A DNA stretch of 21,838 bases from Acidobacteriaceae bacterium (GCA_003136335.1 PLEA01000637.1:1-21838), one strand, 5' to 3'. Positions 1 to 7,683 are shown, numbered from the stretch's first letter. Notes: generated by a model not told the origin, from the letters alone. Numbers and translations: made by a program.

Positions 1-1
1 T

Positions 2-835
2 GGTGGCGGCGTGGATCAGGGCGGAGACTGGCGTGGGGCCTTCCATGGCGTCGGGGAGCCAGACATAGAGAGGAAGCTGGGCGGACTTGCCGCAGGCTCC
101 GACGAAAAGTAGCAGCGTGGCGGCGGTGATGATGGGATCGCCGATGGCGAAGTGGCCGCTGCGGGCGGCTTGCGTTACGTCGATGAAGCGGAGCGAGCCC
201 ATGTACCAGGCGATGAAGAACATGCCGAGAAGAAATCCGGCGTCGCCGATGCGGTTCACGATGAAGGCTTTGTTGGCGGCGTCGCTGGCCGACTTGCGAT
301 GGAAATAGAAACCGATCAGCAGGTACGAGCACAGGCCTACGCCTTCCCAGCCTACGAACATCAGTACGTAATTGTTGGCGAGGATGAGCGTGAGCATGGA
401 AAACATGAAGAGGTTGAGGTATCCGAAGAAGCGATAGTAGCCGCCTTCATGGGCCATGTAGCCGGTGGAATAAATATGAATCAGCATGCCGACGCCGGTG
501 ACGAAGAGCAGCCAGATGCTGGAGAGGGGATCGAGAAGGAATCCGGCGTCGGCTTGGAGCGGGGTTTGTGTGCCGTCGGATTTTAGGAAGTTGAGATGGC
601 CGGTGTCGGTGCCGAGCCAAGTGTAAAGGATGGTTTGGTAGGGCTGATGGTCATGGGCGGGGGCCCAGTTGGTGTATTGCAGGACCGCGCCGCAGGCCAT
701 GAGGAATGCGAGGACGACGGAGCCGACGCAGACGGCGCTCACCGTGGGCTTCTGCAGCTTGCGGCCGAAGAAGAACATGAGGGCCGCGCCGAGGGCGGGA
801 AAGAGCGGGATCAGGTAGATGTGAGAAAGAAACAT
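2..835 (-). CDS. nuoL: NADH-quinone oxidoreductase subunit L (partial, N-terminal 278 residues)
   Basis: Large antiporter-like membrane subunit of complex I, one of the proton-pumping modules. The reading frame opens at ATG 835-833 ([19 protein letters not shown]) and stays open to the left edge, so the stop and about half of the protein lie outside. Recognisable landmarks are the first transmembrane hairpin followed by FFFGRK, the segment [20 protein letters not shown], the conserved [31 protein letters not shown], and [20 protein letters not shown] near the edge, all typical of NuoL/ND5. It is the last visible gene of the nuo operon, 87 bases after nuoK. No Shine-Dalgarno motif precedes the ATG; the space is occupied by 7-base repeats. 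nuoM and nuoN would be expected further left. Confidence 0.97.
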   Translation of the reverse strand, partial: MFLSHIYLIPLFPALGAALMFFFGRKLQKPTVSAVCVGSVVLAFLMACGAVLQYTNWAPAHDHQPYQTILYTWLGTDTGHLNFLKSDGTQTPLQADAGFLLDPLSSIWLLFVTGVGMLIHIYSTGYMAHEGGYYRFFGYLNLFMFSMLTLILANNYVLMFVGWEGVGLCSYLLIGFYFHRKSASDAANKAFIVNRIGDAGFLLGMFFIAWYMGSLRFIDVTQAARSGHFAIGDPIITAATLLLFVGACGKSAQLPLYVWLPDAMEGPTPVSALIHAAT

Positions 836-836
836 T

Positions 837-916
837 GCTTTTGGCTTTTGGCTCTTGGCTCTTGGCTTTTAGCTTGACCCTGAACAGCCAAAGGCCAAGA
901 GCTAATAGCTAAGAGC
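837..916. repeat. Heptamer repeat tract in the nuoK/nuoL gap
   Basis: From 837 the sequence runs in strict 7-base phase: GCTTTTG, GCTTTTG, GCTCTTG, GCTCTTG, GCTTTTA, GCTTGA. After a 10-base interruption the complementary-looking series GCCAAAG, GCCAAGA, GCTAATA, GCTAAGA, GC follows (887-916). The two halves are imperfect inverted copies, so a stem could form. The tract ends two bases upstream of the nuoL start codon. Its function is unknown. Confidence 0.85.
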
Positions 917-922
917 GTTTTT

Positions 923-1258
923 CTACCACTTCAACAAATTCACTTCGTCTACGTTGACCGTCTCCTTATTACGGAAGAAGGCGATCAGGATGCCGAGGCC
1001 CACTGCGGCTTCGGCGGCGGCGTCGGTGATTACGAAAATCGCGAAGACTTGCCCGTGCAGGGCGCTGGGACCGTGAATCCCCTGCCAGTAACGCGAGAAG
1101 GCAACCAGGTTTAGATTGACGGCGTTCAGGATTAATTCAATCGACATCAGGACGATGACTACGTTGCGTCGGGTGAGCACGCCGATCACACCCAGCAGAA
1201 ACAGAGCTGCGCCCAGAACCAGATAGTGCAGCGTCGTGATGTGGAGCATGGATTCCAT
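923..1258 (-). CDS. nuoK: NADH-quinone oxidoreductase subunit K
   Basis: Small three-helix membrane subunit of complex I (111 residues from ATG 1258). It has the expected conserved pattern: [22 protein letters not shown], then [16 protein letters not shown] with the glutamate of the proton channel, then [20 protein letters not shown] with the second key glutamate. A second in-frame ATG at 1249 gives [12 protein letters not shown], closer to the usual NuoK length, and has a weak GGA three to five bases upstream. Neither start has a strong ribosome binding site. It lies 56 bases after nuoJ, and a perfect inverted repeat fills that gap. Confidence 0.97.
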   Translation of the reverse strand: MESMLHITTLHYLVLGAALFLLGVIGVLTRRNVVIVLMSIELILNAVNLNLVAFSRYWQGIHGPSALHGQVFAIFVITDAAAEAAVGLGILIAFFRNKETVNVDEVNLLKW

Positions 1259-1260
1259 GT

Positions 1261-1308
1261 CAGCTTCTAGCTTCTAGCTCCTAGCCGCTAGCTAGAAGCT
1301 AGAAGCTG
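1261..1308. repeat. Perfect 19-bp inverted repeat built of heptamers, nuoJ/nuoK gap
   Basis: Left arm 1261-1279 (CAGCTTCTAGCTTCTAGCT) and right arm 1290-1308 are exact reverse complements around a 10-base centre. The whole element is in 7-base phase from 1263: GCTTCTA, GCTTCTA, GCTCCTA, GCCGCTA, GCTAGAA, GCTAGAA. On the transcribed strand it would form a 19-bp hairpin ending two bases before the nuoK ATG at 1258. Confidence 0.92.
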
Positions 1309-1314
1309 CATTCT

Positions 1315-1863
1315 TCAAATTCTCTTTTTGGCCATTACTACGGCTCCGATGATCGCTACCAGTAACAACAGGGAGGCGATTTCGAAGGCGAACATGTACT
1401 GTCCAGCGCTTCGGTCGAAGAGCAGGGCCGCGATTTGCTGGGTGTTTTGGGTTTCGCCGTAGGTCATTCGGCCTTCGGGGAAGAGCGCCTTGCCTTTCGT
1501 TGTGGTCGTGTAGACCGCGATGAACAGGCCTCCCAGGGCGGCGGCGGCGACGATTCCGACGAGCCATTGCTTGTTAAACTGCCGCTCTTTCTCCGCGCGC
1601 TCGATGGAGATCAGCATGATCACGAATAGGAACAGGACCATGATGCCGCCGGCGTAAAGAATGATTTGCACGCCAGCTACGAAGGGGGCGTAGAGCATTA
1701 GGTAGAGCGCGGCTTGGGCTAACAACGTGGTGATCAGGGCGAGGGCGGAGTGGACGGCGTTTTTGCGCGTGATGACCAGGATGCCGCCGATGAGCATCGT
1801 CGCGGCTAGCAGGTAAAAGAAAAACGGTGTTGCGACCGGAGGATTCGTTCCTACTGGAATCAT
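1315..1863 (-). CDS. nuoJ: NADH-quinone oxidoreductase subunit J
   Basis: Membrane subunit of complex I, 182 residues, with five predicted helices. Family hallmarks are FYLLAATMLIGGILVITRKN, HSALALITTLLAQAALYLML, the pi-bulge region VQIILYAGGIMVLFLFVIML, and a C-terminal helix ending in KKRI. The ATG (1863-1861) overlaps the nuoH stop in an ATGA arrangement, so the two are probably translationally coupled. A longer in-frame extension upstream lies within nuoH and is not needed. nuoI, which usually sits between nuoH and nuoJ, is absent here. Confidence 0.96.
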   Translation of the reverse strand: MIPVGTNPPVATPFFFYLLAATMLIGGILVITRKNAVHSALALITTLLAQAALYLMLYAPFVAGVQIILYAGGIMVLFLFVIMLISIERAEKERQFNKQWLVGIVAAAALGGLFIAVYTTTTKGKALFPEGRMTYGETQNTQQIAALLFDRSAGQYMFAFEIASLLLLVAIIGAVVMAKKRI

Positions 1864-3158
1864 GGGCGCCACACTCCTTGCAATTCTGCCCAGAGTTCCG
1901 TCCGCATTCCGACGACGGCCGTCAGGATCAACAGCGCCAGGCCGGTCGGGAGCAACACTTTCCATCCTACTTTCATGAGTTGGTCGAAGCGATATCTGGG
2001 GAACGTGCCACGATACCAGATATAGAGGTACATGAACGCGGCAACTTTGGCGGCGAACCAGAAAATGTCGGTGACGCGAATGCGGACCGGCGTCAGGAAT
2101 AGCAAAAGGCCGATGACGGCGAGGACTACGCCGAATCCGGCGAGGCCTATGGTTTGAACCTTGAAGACCGGGTGCTTGGGCATGCGGGCCGTATTGTAGA
2201 AACACATTACGGCCAAGAGCAGAAACGTGATTCCGGGGAAAAGCGAGAAGACTAGATCCCAGGTGGAGCCGCCGAGCAAGTTTGGAAATGGGCGCAGCCA
2301 GCCGCCGAGCCACAGCGTGACTGCGATGGAGGAGACCGCGATCATGGCGGAATATTCAGCCAGGAAAAATAAGGACCAACGGAAGCCGCTGTACTCGGTG
2401 TGAAATCCGGCGGTCAGTTCGGATTCGGCTTCGGGGAGGTCGAAAGGGGCGCGGTTGGTTTCGGCGACCATGGCGACGGCGAAGATGAAGAAGCCGATCA
2501 GGCCCAGCGGGAAGAATTTGAAGATGAACCATTCTCCCTGCGCCAGTTGCGCTTGCACGATGCCGATCATGCTGAGTGTGCCGGTGCTTTGGTCATTGAG
2601 GCTGGTCATCAGGATGACCGAGACCACTGCGAGTCCCATGGCAACTTCATACGAGACCATTTGGGCGCTGGAGCGCAACGCGCCGATCAGGGGATAGTGG
2701 GAGTTCGAGGCCCATCCGGCGGTGACGATTCCGAGCACGCTCAGCGACGAGACGCCGAGCATGAAGAGGATGCCGATGTTCATGTCGGTGATGGCGTGGG
2801 TAGGACCGAAGGGGACGACGACGAAAACGGTGAAAGCCGCGAGCACGACGATGAACGGCGCGATCCAGAAGACGAATGCGTCGGCTTCGGCGGGGATGAT
2901 GTCTTCTTTGAGCAGCAGCTTGATGGCGTCGGCGATGGGCTGGAGCAGGCCGTGCGGGCCCACGCGCATCGGGCCGAGGCGCACTTGCATGTGAGCGAGG
3001 ATTTTTCGCTCGAGCCAGTTCATGGCGATTACCGCGACGGAGAGTCCACCGAAAACCAGCAAGATGTAGACCGTGGCCCAGAAAATATTTCCGGCGCCAC
3101 CGGGCGTGAGATCGCTGTCGAGGTAGGACTGGATGTACTGAATCAGCGCGTGAATCAC
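1860..3158 (-). CDS. nuoH: NADH-quinone oxidoreductase subunit H, with internal insertion
   Basis: Membrane subunit that forms much of the quinone chamber of complex I. It starts at GTG (3158-3156), overlapping the nuoD TGA by four bases. Recognised motifs: [22 protein letters not shown] (residues 47-68), [13 protein letters not shown] (77-89), and [20 protein letters not shown] (233-252), which contains the acidic quinone-site loop. At 432 residues it is roughly 90-100 longer than the usual 325-350. The C-terminus ([19 protein letters not shown]) aligns in the normal place, so the extra length is largely internal, about residues 290-362, and looks like two additional hydrophobic helices. The insertion boundaries are estimated by eye. 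Confidence 0.96.
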   Translation of the reverse strand: MIHALIQYIQSYLDSDLTPGGAGNIFWATVYILLVFGGLSVAVIAMNWLERKILAHMQVRLGPMRVGPHGLLQPIADAIKLLLKEDIIPAEADAFVFWIAPFIVVLAAFTVFVVVPFGPTHAITDMNIGILFMLGVSSLSVLGIVTAGWASNSHYPLIGALRSSAQMVSYEVAMGLAVVSVILMTSLNDQSTGTLSMIGIVQAQLAQGEWFIFKFFPLGLIGFFIFAVAMVAETNRAPFDLPEAESELTAGFHTEYSGFRWSLFFLAEYSAMIAVSSIAVTLWLGGWLRPFPNLLGGSTWDLVFSLFPGITFLLLAVMCFYNTARMPKHPVFKVQTIGLAGFGVVLAVIGLLLFLTPVRIRVTDIFWFAAKVAAFMYLYIWYRGTFPRYRFDQLMKVGWKVLLPTGLALLILTAVVGMRTELWAELQGVWRP

Positions 3159-4306
3159 CGGTCTACCTCACCGAGAACGATGTCTAGCGTGCCGATGACG
3201 GCGATGACGTCGGCGACGAGCTGGCCGCGGCACATGACTTCGAGCGCTTGTAGATTTACGAAGGACGGCGGGCGCACGCGAATGCGGTAGGGCTGCGTGG
3301 AGCCGTCGCTGACGATGAAGTATCCGAGCTCGCCTTTGGGAGCTTCGATGGAGTGGTAGATCTCGCCGACGGGAGGCTTCATGACCTTCGGAACTTTAGC
3401 CATGATTGGGCCTTCGGGAATGGCGTCGACAGCCTGCTCGATGATGCGCAGCGACTGGCGGAACTCAGCCATGCGGACCAGATATCGATCGTAGGTGTCG
3501 CCGTTCTGGCCGGTGGGGATATCAAAGTCGAAATTTTTATAGTTGGCGTAGGGCAGGGCTTTGCGGATGTCCCACTTGACGCCGCTGGCGCGAAGTACGG
3601 GGCCGGTCACGCCGAGCGCGATGGCGTCTTTGCCGGAGATTTTGCCCACGCCCTTGGTGCGCTCCAGCCAGATGCGGTTGGTAGTGAGCAGTTCCTCGTA
3701 CTCGTCGATCTTAGGCCGCACGAACGCGACGAAAGTCTTGACGTCTTTTTCAAAGCCGTCGTAAGTCTCATATTGCAGCCCGCCGATGCGAAAGGCGTGC
3801 GTCGTAAGCCGTGCGCCGCAATATTTTTCGAAAATCTTGAGAATTTCTTCGCGGTCGCGGAAGGTGTAAAAGAGCGGCGTGATGGCGCCGATATCGAGCG
3901 CGTGCGTGCCCAGCCAAAGCTGATGGCTGGCCATGCGGTTGAGCTCAGTGAGGATCACGCGGACGTATTGGGCGCGGGGCGGGGCTTCGACATTGAGCAG
4001 TTTTTCGACGGCCTCGCAGTATCCCAGCCCGTTCGAGACCGCGGCGACATAATCCATGCGGTCGACGTAGGGATTGAACATCGTGTAGGTACGGTTCTCG
4101 GCAATTTTTTCGACACCGCGATGCAAGTAACCAATCACGCACTCGAGCCCCATTACCTTTTCGCCGTCGAGCCGCAAGATGACACGGAGGACGCCGTGAG
4201 TCGCGGGATGTTGCGGGCCCATATTGATGACGAGCTCGTTGGCATCGAGAAACGTCTTGTCGGGCGTTTCGAGATCGAGCGGCGAGAGTGAGGTCGGATC
4301 CGTCAT
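3155..4306 (-). CDS. nuoD: NADH-quinone oxidoreductase subunit D (49 kDa)
   Basis: Peripheral-arm subunit that forms the quinone-binding cavity with NuoB; it carries no cofactor. The start is ATG 4306 ([20 protein letters not shown]), giving 383 residues. Hallmarks are [21 protein letters not shown] with the quinone-site histidines, [34 protein letters not shown], and the family-typical C-terminus ending in GEVDR. The frame is open 20 codons further upstream into the preceding gene, but that part has no family similarity. The start lies 13 bases after the stop of the secreted-protein gene, and its stop overlaps the nuoH GTG (GTGA). Confidence 0.97.
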   Translation of the reverse strand: MTDPTSLSPLDLETPDKTFLDANELVINMGPQHPATHGVLRVILRLDGEKVMGLECVIGYLHRGVEKIAENRTYTMFNPYVDRMDYVAAVSNGLGYCEAVEKLLNVEAPPRAQYVRVILTELNRMASHQLWLGTHALDIGAITPLFYTFRDREEILKIFEKYCGARLTTHAFRIGGLQYETYDGFEKDVKTFVAFVRPKIDEYEELLTTNRIWLERTKGVGKISGKDAIALGVTGPVLRASGVKWDIRKALPYANYKNFDFDIPTGQNGDTYDRYLVRMAEFRQSLRIIEQAVDAIPEGPIMAKVPKVMKPPVGEIYHSIEAPKGELGYFIVSDGSTQPYRIRVRPPSFVNLQALEVMCRGQLVADVIAVIGTLDIVLGEVDR

Positions 4307-4319
4307 TGTTGCTGCGGCG

Positions 4320-4847
4320 TCAGTATTCACCGACGTACAAAGTGTCGCCGATAAGTGGCCTGACATCGACCACTAATGGGGAAATTTTCAGTGGGAGCTG
4401 AATCGTCGTAAGGGTCAAGGCTTTCGCGCCCTGAGTCGCAAACAGAACATAGTCGCCGGCAGAAACATTCCTAAACAAGAACTCTCCGGATTGGTTCGCA
4501 CCTGTATCGGCGATTCTTCCCGTGTGTACGCCCGCTATCTTAATTTGGACTGGCCCAGCTGATTGATCGGCTCCCCGAATGCACCCTGAAAACTTCGAAC
4601 TAGTATGATGGGTCTCAGTTTGAAAGATGAACTTATCACACGTAGTGACGTGATGTACCACAAGCTTGATGTTGCCTAAAAGAATATTAGGGTCAGGTCC
4701 GTGCTGCTCCATCAGCATCGTGACGTTGCTCGGTAGAAGGGTAACTTCGGCAGTTTGGGCCCGAGCGCAAAGCAAGCTCATTGCGCAGCCGATAACAATC
4801 GCAGCGGCATGGCGACTGATGATCCCAACTCTGCTTCCGATCTTCAT
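4320..4847 (-). CDS. Secreted carboxypeptidase-regulatory-like domain protein inside the nuo operon
   Basis: A 175-residue predicted exported protein of unknown function. The start ATG (4847-4845) overlaps the nuoC TGA in an ATGA arrangement, implying translational coupling. Residues 1-31 look like a signal peptide: MKIGSRVG, then a hydrophobic core [14 protein letters not shown], then ARAQTA. The C-terminal half ([20 protein letters not shown] ... [19 protein letters not shown]) follows the pattern of carboxypeptidase-regulatory-like/transthyretin-like beta-sandwich domains, common in acidobacterial surface proteins. Two cysteines in the mature part could form a disulfide. It is not a known complex I subunit. 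My base count of 4381-4740 is 178 G+C of 360 (49%) against 115 of 180 (64%) in 3541-3720 of nuoD, so it may be acquired. Confidence 0.8.
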   Translation of the reverse strand: MKIGSRVGIISRHAAAIVIGCAMSLLCARAQTAEVTLLPSNVTMLMEQHGPDPNILLGNIKLVVHHVTTCDKFIFQTETHHTSSKFSGCIRGADQSAGPVQIKIAGVHTGRIADTGANQSGEFLFRNVSAGDYVLFATQGAKALTLTTIQLPLKISPLVVDVRPLIGDTLYVGEY

Positions 4848-5587
4848 TGCCCGCTTTCGATTCCTAAGTTGATTTGGACCCATTCGTTGTCCTGTTGCAG
4901 GATGCCGTAGTCTTTGCGCAGGGGGTGGCCTTTCCAGCCGTCGGGCAACAGAATGCGTTTCAGGTCGGGATGGCCGTCGAATTTGATGCCGAACATGTCG
5001 AAGACTTCGCGCTCCAGCCAGTTGGCGGTCGCCCAGATGGGAACGGCGCTGGCGATGGTTTCGCCGTCGGCGATTTGCGTCTTGACGCGGATGCGCTCGT
5101 TGCGCGAGAACGAGTACAGGATCCAGAGCACATCGAACTGTTTCTCGCGCTTGGGATAGTGCACGGCGGTGATGTCGACGCAGTAGTCGAACTGTTCTTC
5201 GTTGCGCAGAACCTGGAGGAGTTCGGGAATCAGCGAGCGGTCAACCAGCATGTAGTTCTGGCCGAGATAAGTTAGCGGTTCAATGCCCGATCCGTATTCG
5301 CCTTTGAGTTTCGCGATCATGGGTGAATCCCAGGGAGTGGGCACCGGAGCCGCGGGCTTCGCGGGAGCTGCGGCAGGCTTGACAGCGGCAGGTGCTGCGG
5401 GAGCTGCGGCAGCGGGTTTCGGGGGTGTTGCGGGAGCAGCGGGCTTGTCGGGAGCGGGTTTGGTTTCGGATTGAACCGAGCCGGAGGGAGTAGCTTTCAC
5501 GCCGCCCGGAGTCGCGGGGCGATCCGCCGTCGGTGTCGGTTCACCTTCCGGCGGCGGCGAAGCGGGGGATTTGATTTCGTCCGGCAT
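4844..5587 (-). CDS. nuoC: NADH-quinone oxidoreductase subunit C with Pro/Ala-rich N-terminal extension
   Basis: Peripheral-arm subunit of complex I (30 kDa family). The folded domain starts near residue 86 (WDSPMIAKLKGEYG) and contains EEQFDYCVDITAVHYPKREK and the family signature EREVFDMFGIKFDGHPDLKR followed by LLPDGWKGHPLRKDY. The first 85 or so residues are a low-complexity linker rich in Pro, Ala and Lys, absent from standard NuoC. The start is uncertain. ATG 5587 is used here (247 residues). A TTG at 5602 is also in frame (252 residues). A GGAGG (5608-5604) lies one base from the TTG and 16 from the ATG, so it suits neither well. nuoB, normally just upstream, is absent. Confidence 0.94.
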   Translation of the reverse strand: MPDEIKSPASPPPEGEPTPTADRPATPGGVKATPSGSVQSETKPAPDKPAAPATPPKPAAAAPAAPAAVKPAAAPAKPAAPVPTPWDSPMIAKLKGEYGSGIEPLTYLGQNYMLVDRSLIPELLQVLRNEEQFDYCVDITAVHYPKREKQFDVLWILYSFSRNERIRVKTQIADGETIASAVPIWATANWLEREVFDMFGIKFDGHPDLKRILLPDGWKGHPLRKDYGILQQDNEWVQINLGIESGQ

Positions 5588-5731
5588 AACGCGAAGGCAC
5601 AAACCTCCGGCGCAGAGTGCGTTGAAAAGAACGTTAACTTTTATCAGCTTGAGGGTGCGAAGTCAACGATCGCGGGAGCGGGAATTGTTTGAATTCTGTG
5701 CTGTCTGAAATGACCTGTCGTCGGACTTCAC

Positions 5732-5814
5732 CCTGTCATCCGATAATCCTGCCATCCCGAGCGAAGCATGATCGATCGCGAAGCGAGAGATCACGGCTAG
5801 CCGAGGGACCTGCT
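5732..5814. repeat. REP-like intergenic element
   Basis: The spacer between nuoC and the PH-like gene (5588-5844) holds no recognisable gene. It contains CCTGTCATCC, GCCATCCCGAGCGAAGC, a GATCGATCGCGAAGCGAGAG segment and CCGAGGGACCTG. The TCATCCCGAGCGAAGC...CGAGGGACCTG wording resembles short dispersed palindromic elements elsewhere in this window. Boundaries are approximate. Confidence 0.5.
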
Positions 5815-5844
5815 GTTAGCCTTTGCTCCGCGATCCGCAACCCG

Positions 5845-6180
5845 CTAGGCGCGCGATTGTGCCTGATAGGTTTCGATCAGCTCGCGGATCCGTTGGGCGT
5901 CGGCTTTGCGGTGGCCGTGGCTGGTGATGGGGTCGGTGCCACCGGTGGATTCGATAACGATCTCGGACCAGAAGACGCCGGTGGAGATGTGTACCGACGC
6001 GATCTTCGACATGCCAATGCTTTCTTCGTTGCTGCCGAACAGGCGCGACTTAACGCGGGCTACGCGTTGCGGGCTGATGACGAGACGGGTGGGAAAGAAG
6101 AAGTTGCCTTGCGTCCAGCGGCTGGCGGTGAAAGTTTCGGCGGGAGAGCTGTCCATGGGATTGTCGGGAAGTGTGGGCAT
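5845..6180 (-). CDS. Small PH-domain-like protein between nuoA and nuoC
   Basis: A 111-residue predicted soluble protein starting at ATG 6180, preceded by a GAGAAG purine run about 10 bases upstream. It has no signal peptide or membrane helix. The alternating pattern FFPTRLVISPQRVARVKSRLFGSNEESIGMSKIASVHISTGVFWSEIVIES, then GGTDPITSHGHRKADAQRIRELIETY, resembles small bacterial PH-like proteins: seven strands, then a helix that starts with a KADAQRIRELI-type motif. That assignment is by eye. It occupies the position where nuoB normally sits but shares nothing with NuoB and has no cysteines at all. It is 123 bases after nuoA and 257 before nuoC, so membership of the same transcript is not certain. 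Confidence 0.7.
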   Translation of the reverse strand: MPTLPDNPMDSSPAETFTASRWTQGNFFFPTRLVISPQRVARVKSRLFGSNEESIGMSKIASVHISTGVFWSEIVIESTGGTDPITSHGHRKADAQRIRELIETYQAQSRA

Positions 6181-6243
6181 GGGTTTTTCTTCTCGGGATA
6201 CTATAAATCGGTTCCGCGAGCTAACAGCAGGTTTCTCGACTCC

Positions 6244-6273
6244 GCGAAATGGTCCGTACCCGGACCATTTCGC
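6244..6273. repeat. Perfect 13-bp hairpin, REP-like, between nuoA and the PH-like gene
   Basis: Arms GCGAAATGGTCCG (6244-6256) and CGGACCATTTCGC (6261-6273) are exact complements around TACC. The adjoining GCTGCGCTCGAAATGACGGG (6273-6292) is typical of REP-like units. There is no T-run on either side, so it is not a classical terminator. It might stabilise or separate the nuoA message. Confidence 0.8.
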
Positions 6274-6303
6274 TGCGCTCGAAATGACGGGCGTTAGAGT
6301 TCC

Positions 6304-6660
6304 CTACACCCATTCCAGCGCGCCTTTTCTCCACACCCATATGTAGCCGACGATCAGGATCACCAGGAAGATTAGCATTTCCAGCAGGCCGAACAGGCCG
6401 AACGCTTTGAATCTTACGGCCCAGGGGAAAAGAAAAATTGTTTCCACGTCGAAGACTACGAACAGGATCGCGATGATGTAGTAGCGGACCGTGTAGCGTC
6501 CGCGGGCGCTGTCGATGGGGTCGATGCCGCATTCGTAGGGCATGAGCTTGGTTTTGCTCGGGTTCGAGGGGCGCACCAGTTTGGCGAGCAGCAGGGTAAT
6601 CGGCAGGAGAGTTCCGACGATAGCGATGAAGATGAAGATGGGGACGTAGTTTTGCGGCAT
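6304..6660 (-). CDS. nuoA: NADH-quinone oxidoreductase subunit A
   Basis: Three-helix membrane subunit of complex I, 118 residues, first gene of the operon as seen here. It has the expected PYECGIDPIDSARGRYTVRYYIIAILFVVFDVETIFLFPWAV block, with the cysteine-containing loop that contacts NuoD and NuoH. The ATG (6660-6658) is preceded by GCAAGACTCT, a poor ribosome binding site. The next gene on this strand is not nuoB but a small PH-like gene after a hairpin. Any promoter would lie in 6661-6720; I see only weak candidates there. Confidence 0.97.
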   Translation of the reverse strand: MPQNYVPIFIFIAIVGTLLPITLLLAKLVRPSNPSKTKLMPYECGIDPIDSARGRYTVRYYIIAILFVVFDVETIFLFPWAVRFKAFGLFGLLEMLIFLVILIVGYIWVWRKGALEWV

Positions 6661-6820
6661 AGAGTCTTGCGCTTCAATCGGCGCAGCAGGTCATAGTAGC
6701 GCCGTTGGGAAGATGGTTCAAGAGCGAATGAAACCGCAATGTCTGCTCGAATGACGACGTACGGAAGGCGAGGGGCTAGCAGCCCGCTGCGTAAGAGAGC
6801 CGCCGAGCTTCGCTCCGCAC

Positions 6821-6841
6821 GTCCGGGTCTGAGACCCGGAC
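6821..6841. repeat. Perfect palindrome, possible terminator of the upstream three-gene group
   Basis: GTCCGGGTCT (6821-6830) and AGACCCGGAC (6832-6841) are exact complements around a single G. It lies 19 bases past the stop of the conserved hypothetical gene (6860) and upstream of nuoA, within a REP-like stretch (about 6735-6845). A weak terminator or REP function is plausible; there is no clear T-run. Confidence 0.7.
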
Positions 6842-6859
6842 CGACATAAAAGCGGGGAT

Positions 6860-7261
6860 TCAGCGCAGCTTGTCGGGGAAGAGGAAGACTGCGCGGGCCA
6901 GGTCGGATTGCAGTGTCGATTCTTCATAGTAACGGGTGAGGATTCCATTCTTCCAGGGGAAGAGGTCGGGATTGCGGCGGGAGAATTCCTCCCAGTCGTT
7001 TCCGGAGAAGCGGGCGTGGGAGCGGGCCATGCGCTCGTGGATCAGGAAGAAATAGGCGTGGGTGATGGTCTCGTGGTAGAGCTGAGACTTGCCGCGGGCG
7101 GCGGCGAAGCGCTTTAGGGCGGCGGAGAATTTTTCTAGAGCTTGCAGCGGCGGATACTGGGAGAGATAGGCGAACGCCAGGCGGACGTGGTCGGCGTGGT
7201 GGAAGCAATCTTCGGGGACCGCGTCGGATTCGAATTTTTGGATTAGCTCCTCGTTGGTCAT
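6860..7261 (-). CDS. Conserved hypothetical protein
   Basis: A 133-residue soluble, mostly helical protein of no known function. The start MTNEELIQKFE (ATG 7261) is chosen because the 20 in-frame codons upstream, beginning at a GTG at 7321, fall in sequence that looks like a REP-like element. Striking conserved-looking blocks are CFHHADHVRLAFAYLSQYPP, ETITHAYFFLIHERMARSH and NGILTRYYEESTLQSDLARAVFLFPDKL. I recall similar short proteins annotated only as hypothetical in varied bacteria. The HHADH and ETITHAY motifs could be metal- or active-site histidines, but this is not established. It is the last gene of a minus-strand group behind the DoxX-like gene (73-base gap). Confidence 0.8.
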   Translation of the reverse strand: MTNEELIQKFESDAVPEDCFHHADHVRLAFAYLSQYPPLQALEKFSAALKRFAAARGKSQLYHETITHAYFFLIHERMARSHARFSGNDWEEFSRRNPDLFPWKNGILTRYYEESTLQSDLARAVFLFPDKLR

Positions 7262-7334
7262 GGGAAAGATCGCGTTCGTCACGGACAGGTCGGGCTGCGC
7301 CCCGTGGCGGTTGTCCCACACTTAGATCATCTGG

Positions 7335-7670
7335 TTAACTCTTGCTCATCGCGATGGCGAAGGCTGCGGCGGCGTAGACGACTACGTTGCCGACGTTGTA
7401 CATGCCGTGGAGCAGGTGAACGAGAATGGCCATGATGAAGACGGCTACTAACAGCCACGCGCCGCGGATTGTAGTTCGCGGAATCAGGAGAAGAATGCAG
7501 CCGAGAATCTCGCCCCATCCTAAGACCAGGCGGATGAAGCCGGGCATGTGAGTCGCGGCAAAACCGTGGGCGGCGCCGGGCAGGACGAAGAGCACGGCCT
7601 CGATCAGGATCACGACGCCGAGGGTCCATTGCAGGACGCTGAGAGCGATTCTCGTTTTCACGAAACTCAT
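7335..7670 (-). CDS. DoxX-like small membrane protein
   Basis: A 111-residue integral membrane protein with four predicted helices: ALSVLQWTLGVVILIEAVLFVL, MPGFIRLVLGWGEILGCILLLI, GAWLLVAVFIMAILVHLLHG and VGNVVVYAAAAFAIAM. Helix number, length and the GWGEILGCILLLIP pattern fit the DoxX/DoxX-like superfamily, whose members are often linked to redox or quinone metabolism. The biochemical role here is unknown. ATG 7670 is preceded by GAGG about six bases upstream. It begins 13 bases after the RHH-like gene stop, so the two are probably cotranscribed. Confidence 0.8.
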   Translation of the reverse strand: MSFVKTRIALSVLQWTLGVVILIEAVLFVLPGAAHGFAATHMPGFIRLVLGWGEILGCILLLIPRTTIRGAWLLVAVFIMAILVHLLHGMYNVGNVVVYAAAAFAIAMSKS

Positions 7671-7683
7671 GGAGTGCCTCGTT

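Noticed and set aside
837..1308. CRISPR array
   Set aside because: The repeats are only 7 bases long with no spacers.
2400..3290. Long plus-strand open frame (296 codons) opposite nuoH
   Set aside because: It is the mirror of nuoH and the end of nuoD; the translation is charged low-complexity (many EDD/HDD runs) with no family similarity.
5588..6303. Hidden or frameshifted nuoB between nuoA and nuoC
   Set aside because: I read the frames for the NuoB cysteine pair and PLTFGLACC-type motif and found none.
7262..7321. GTG-started extension of the conserved hypothetical protein
   Set aside because: The DNA reads like a REP-like element and the family-like sequence begins at the inner ATG.
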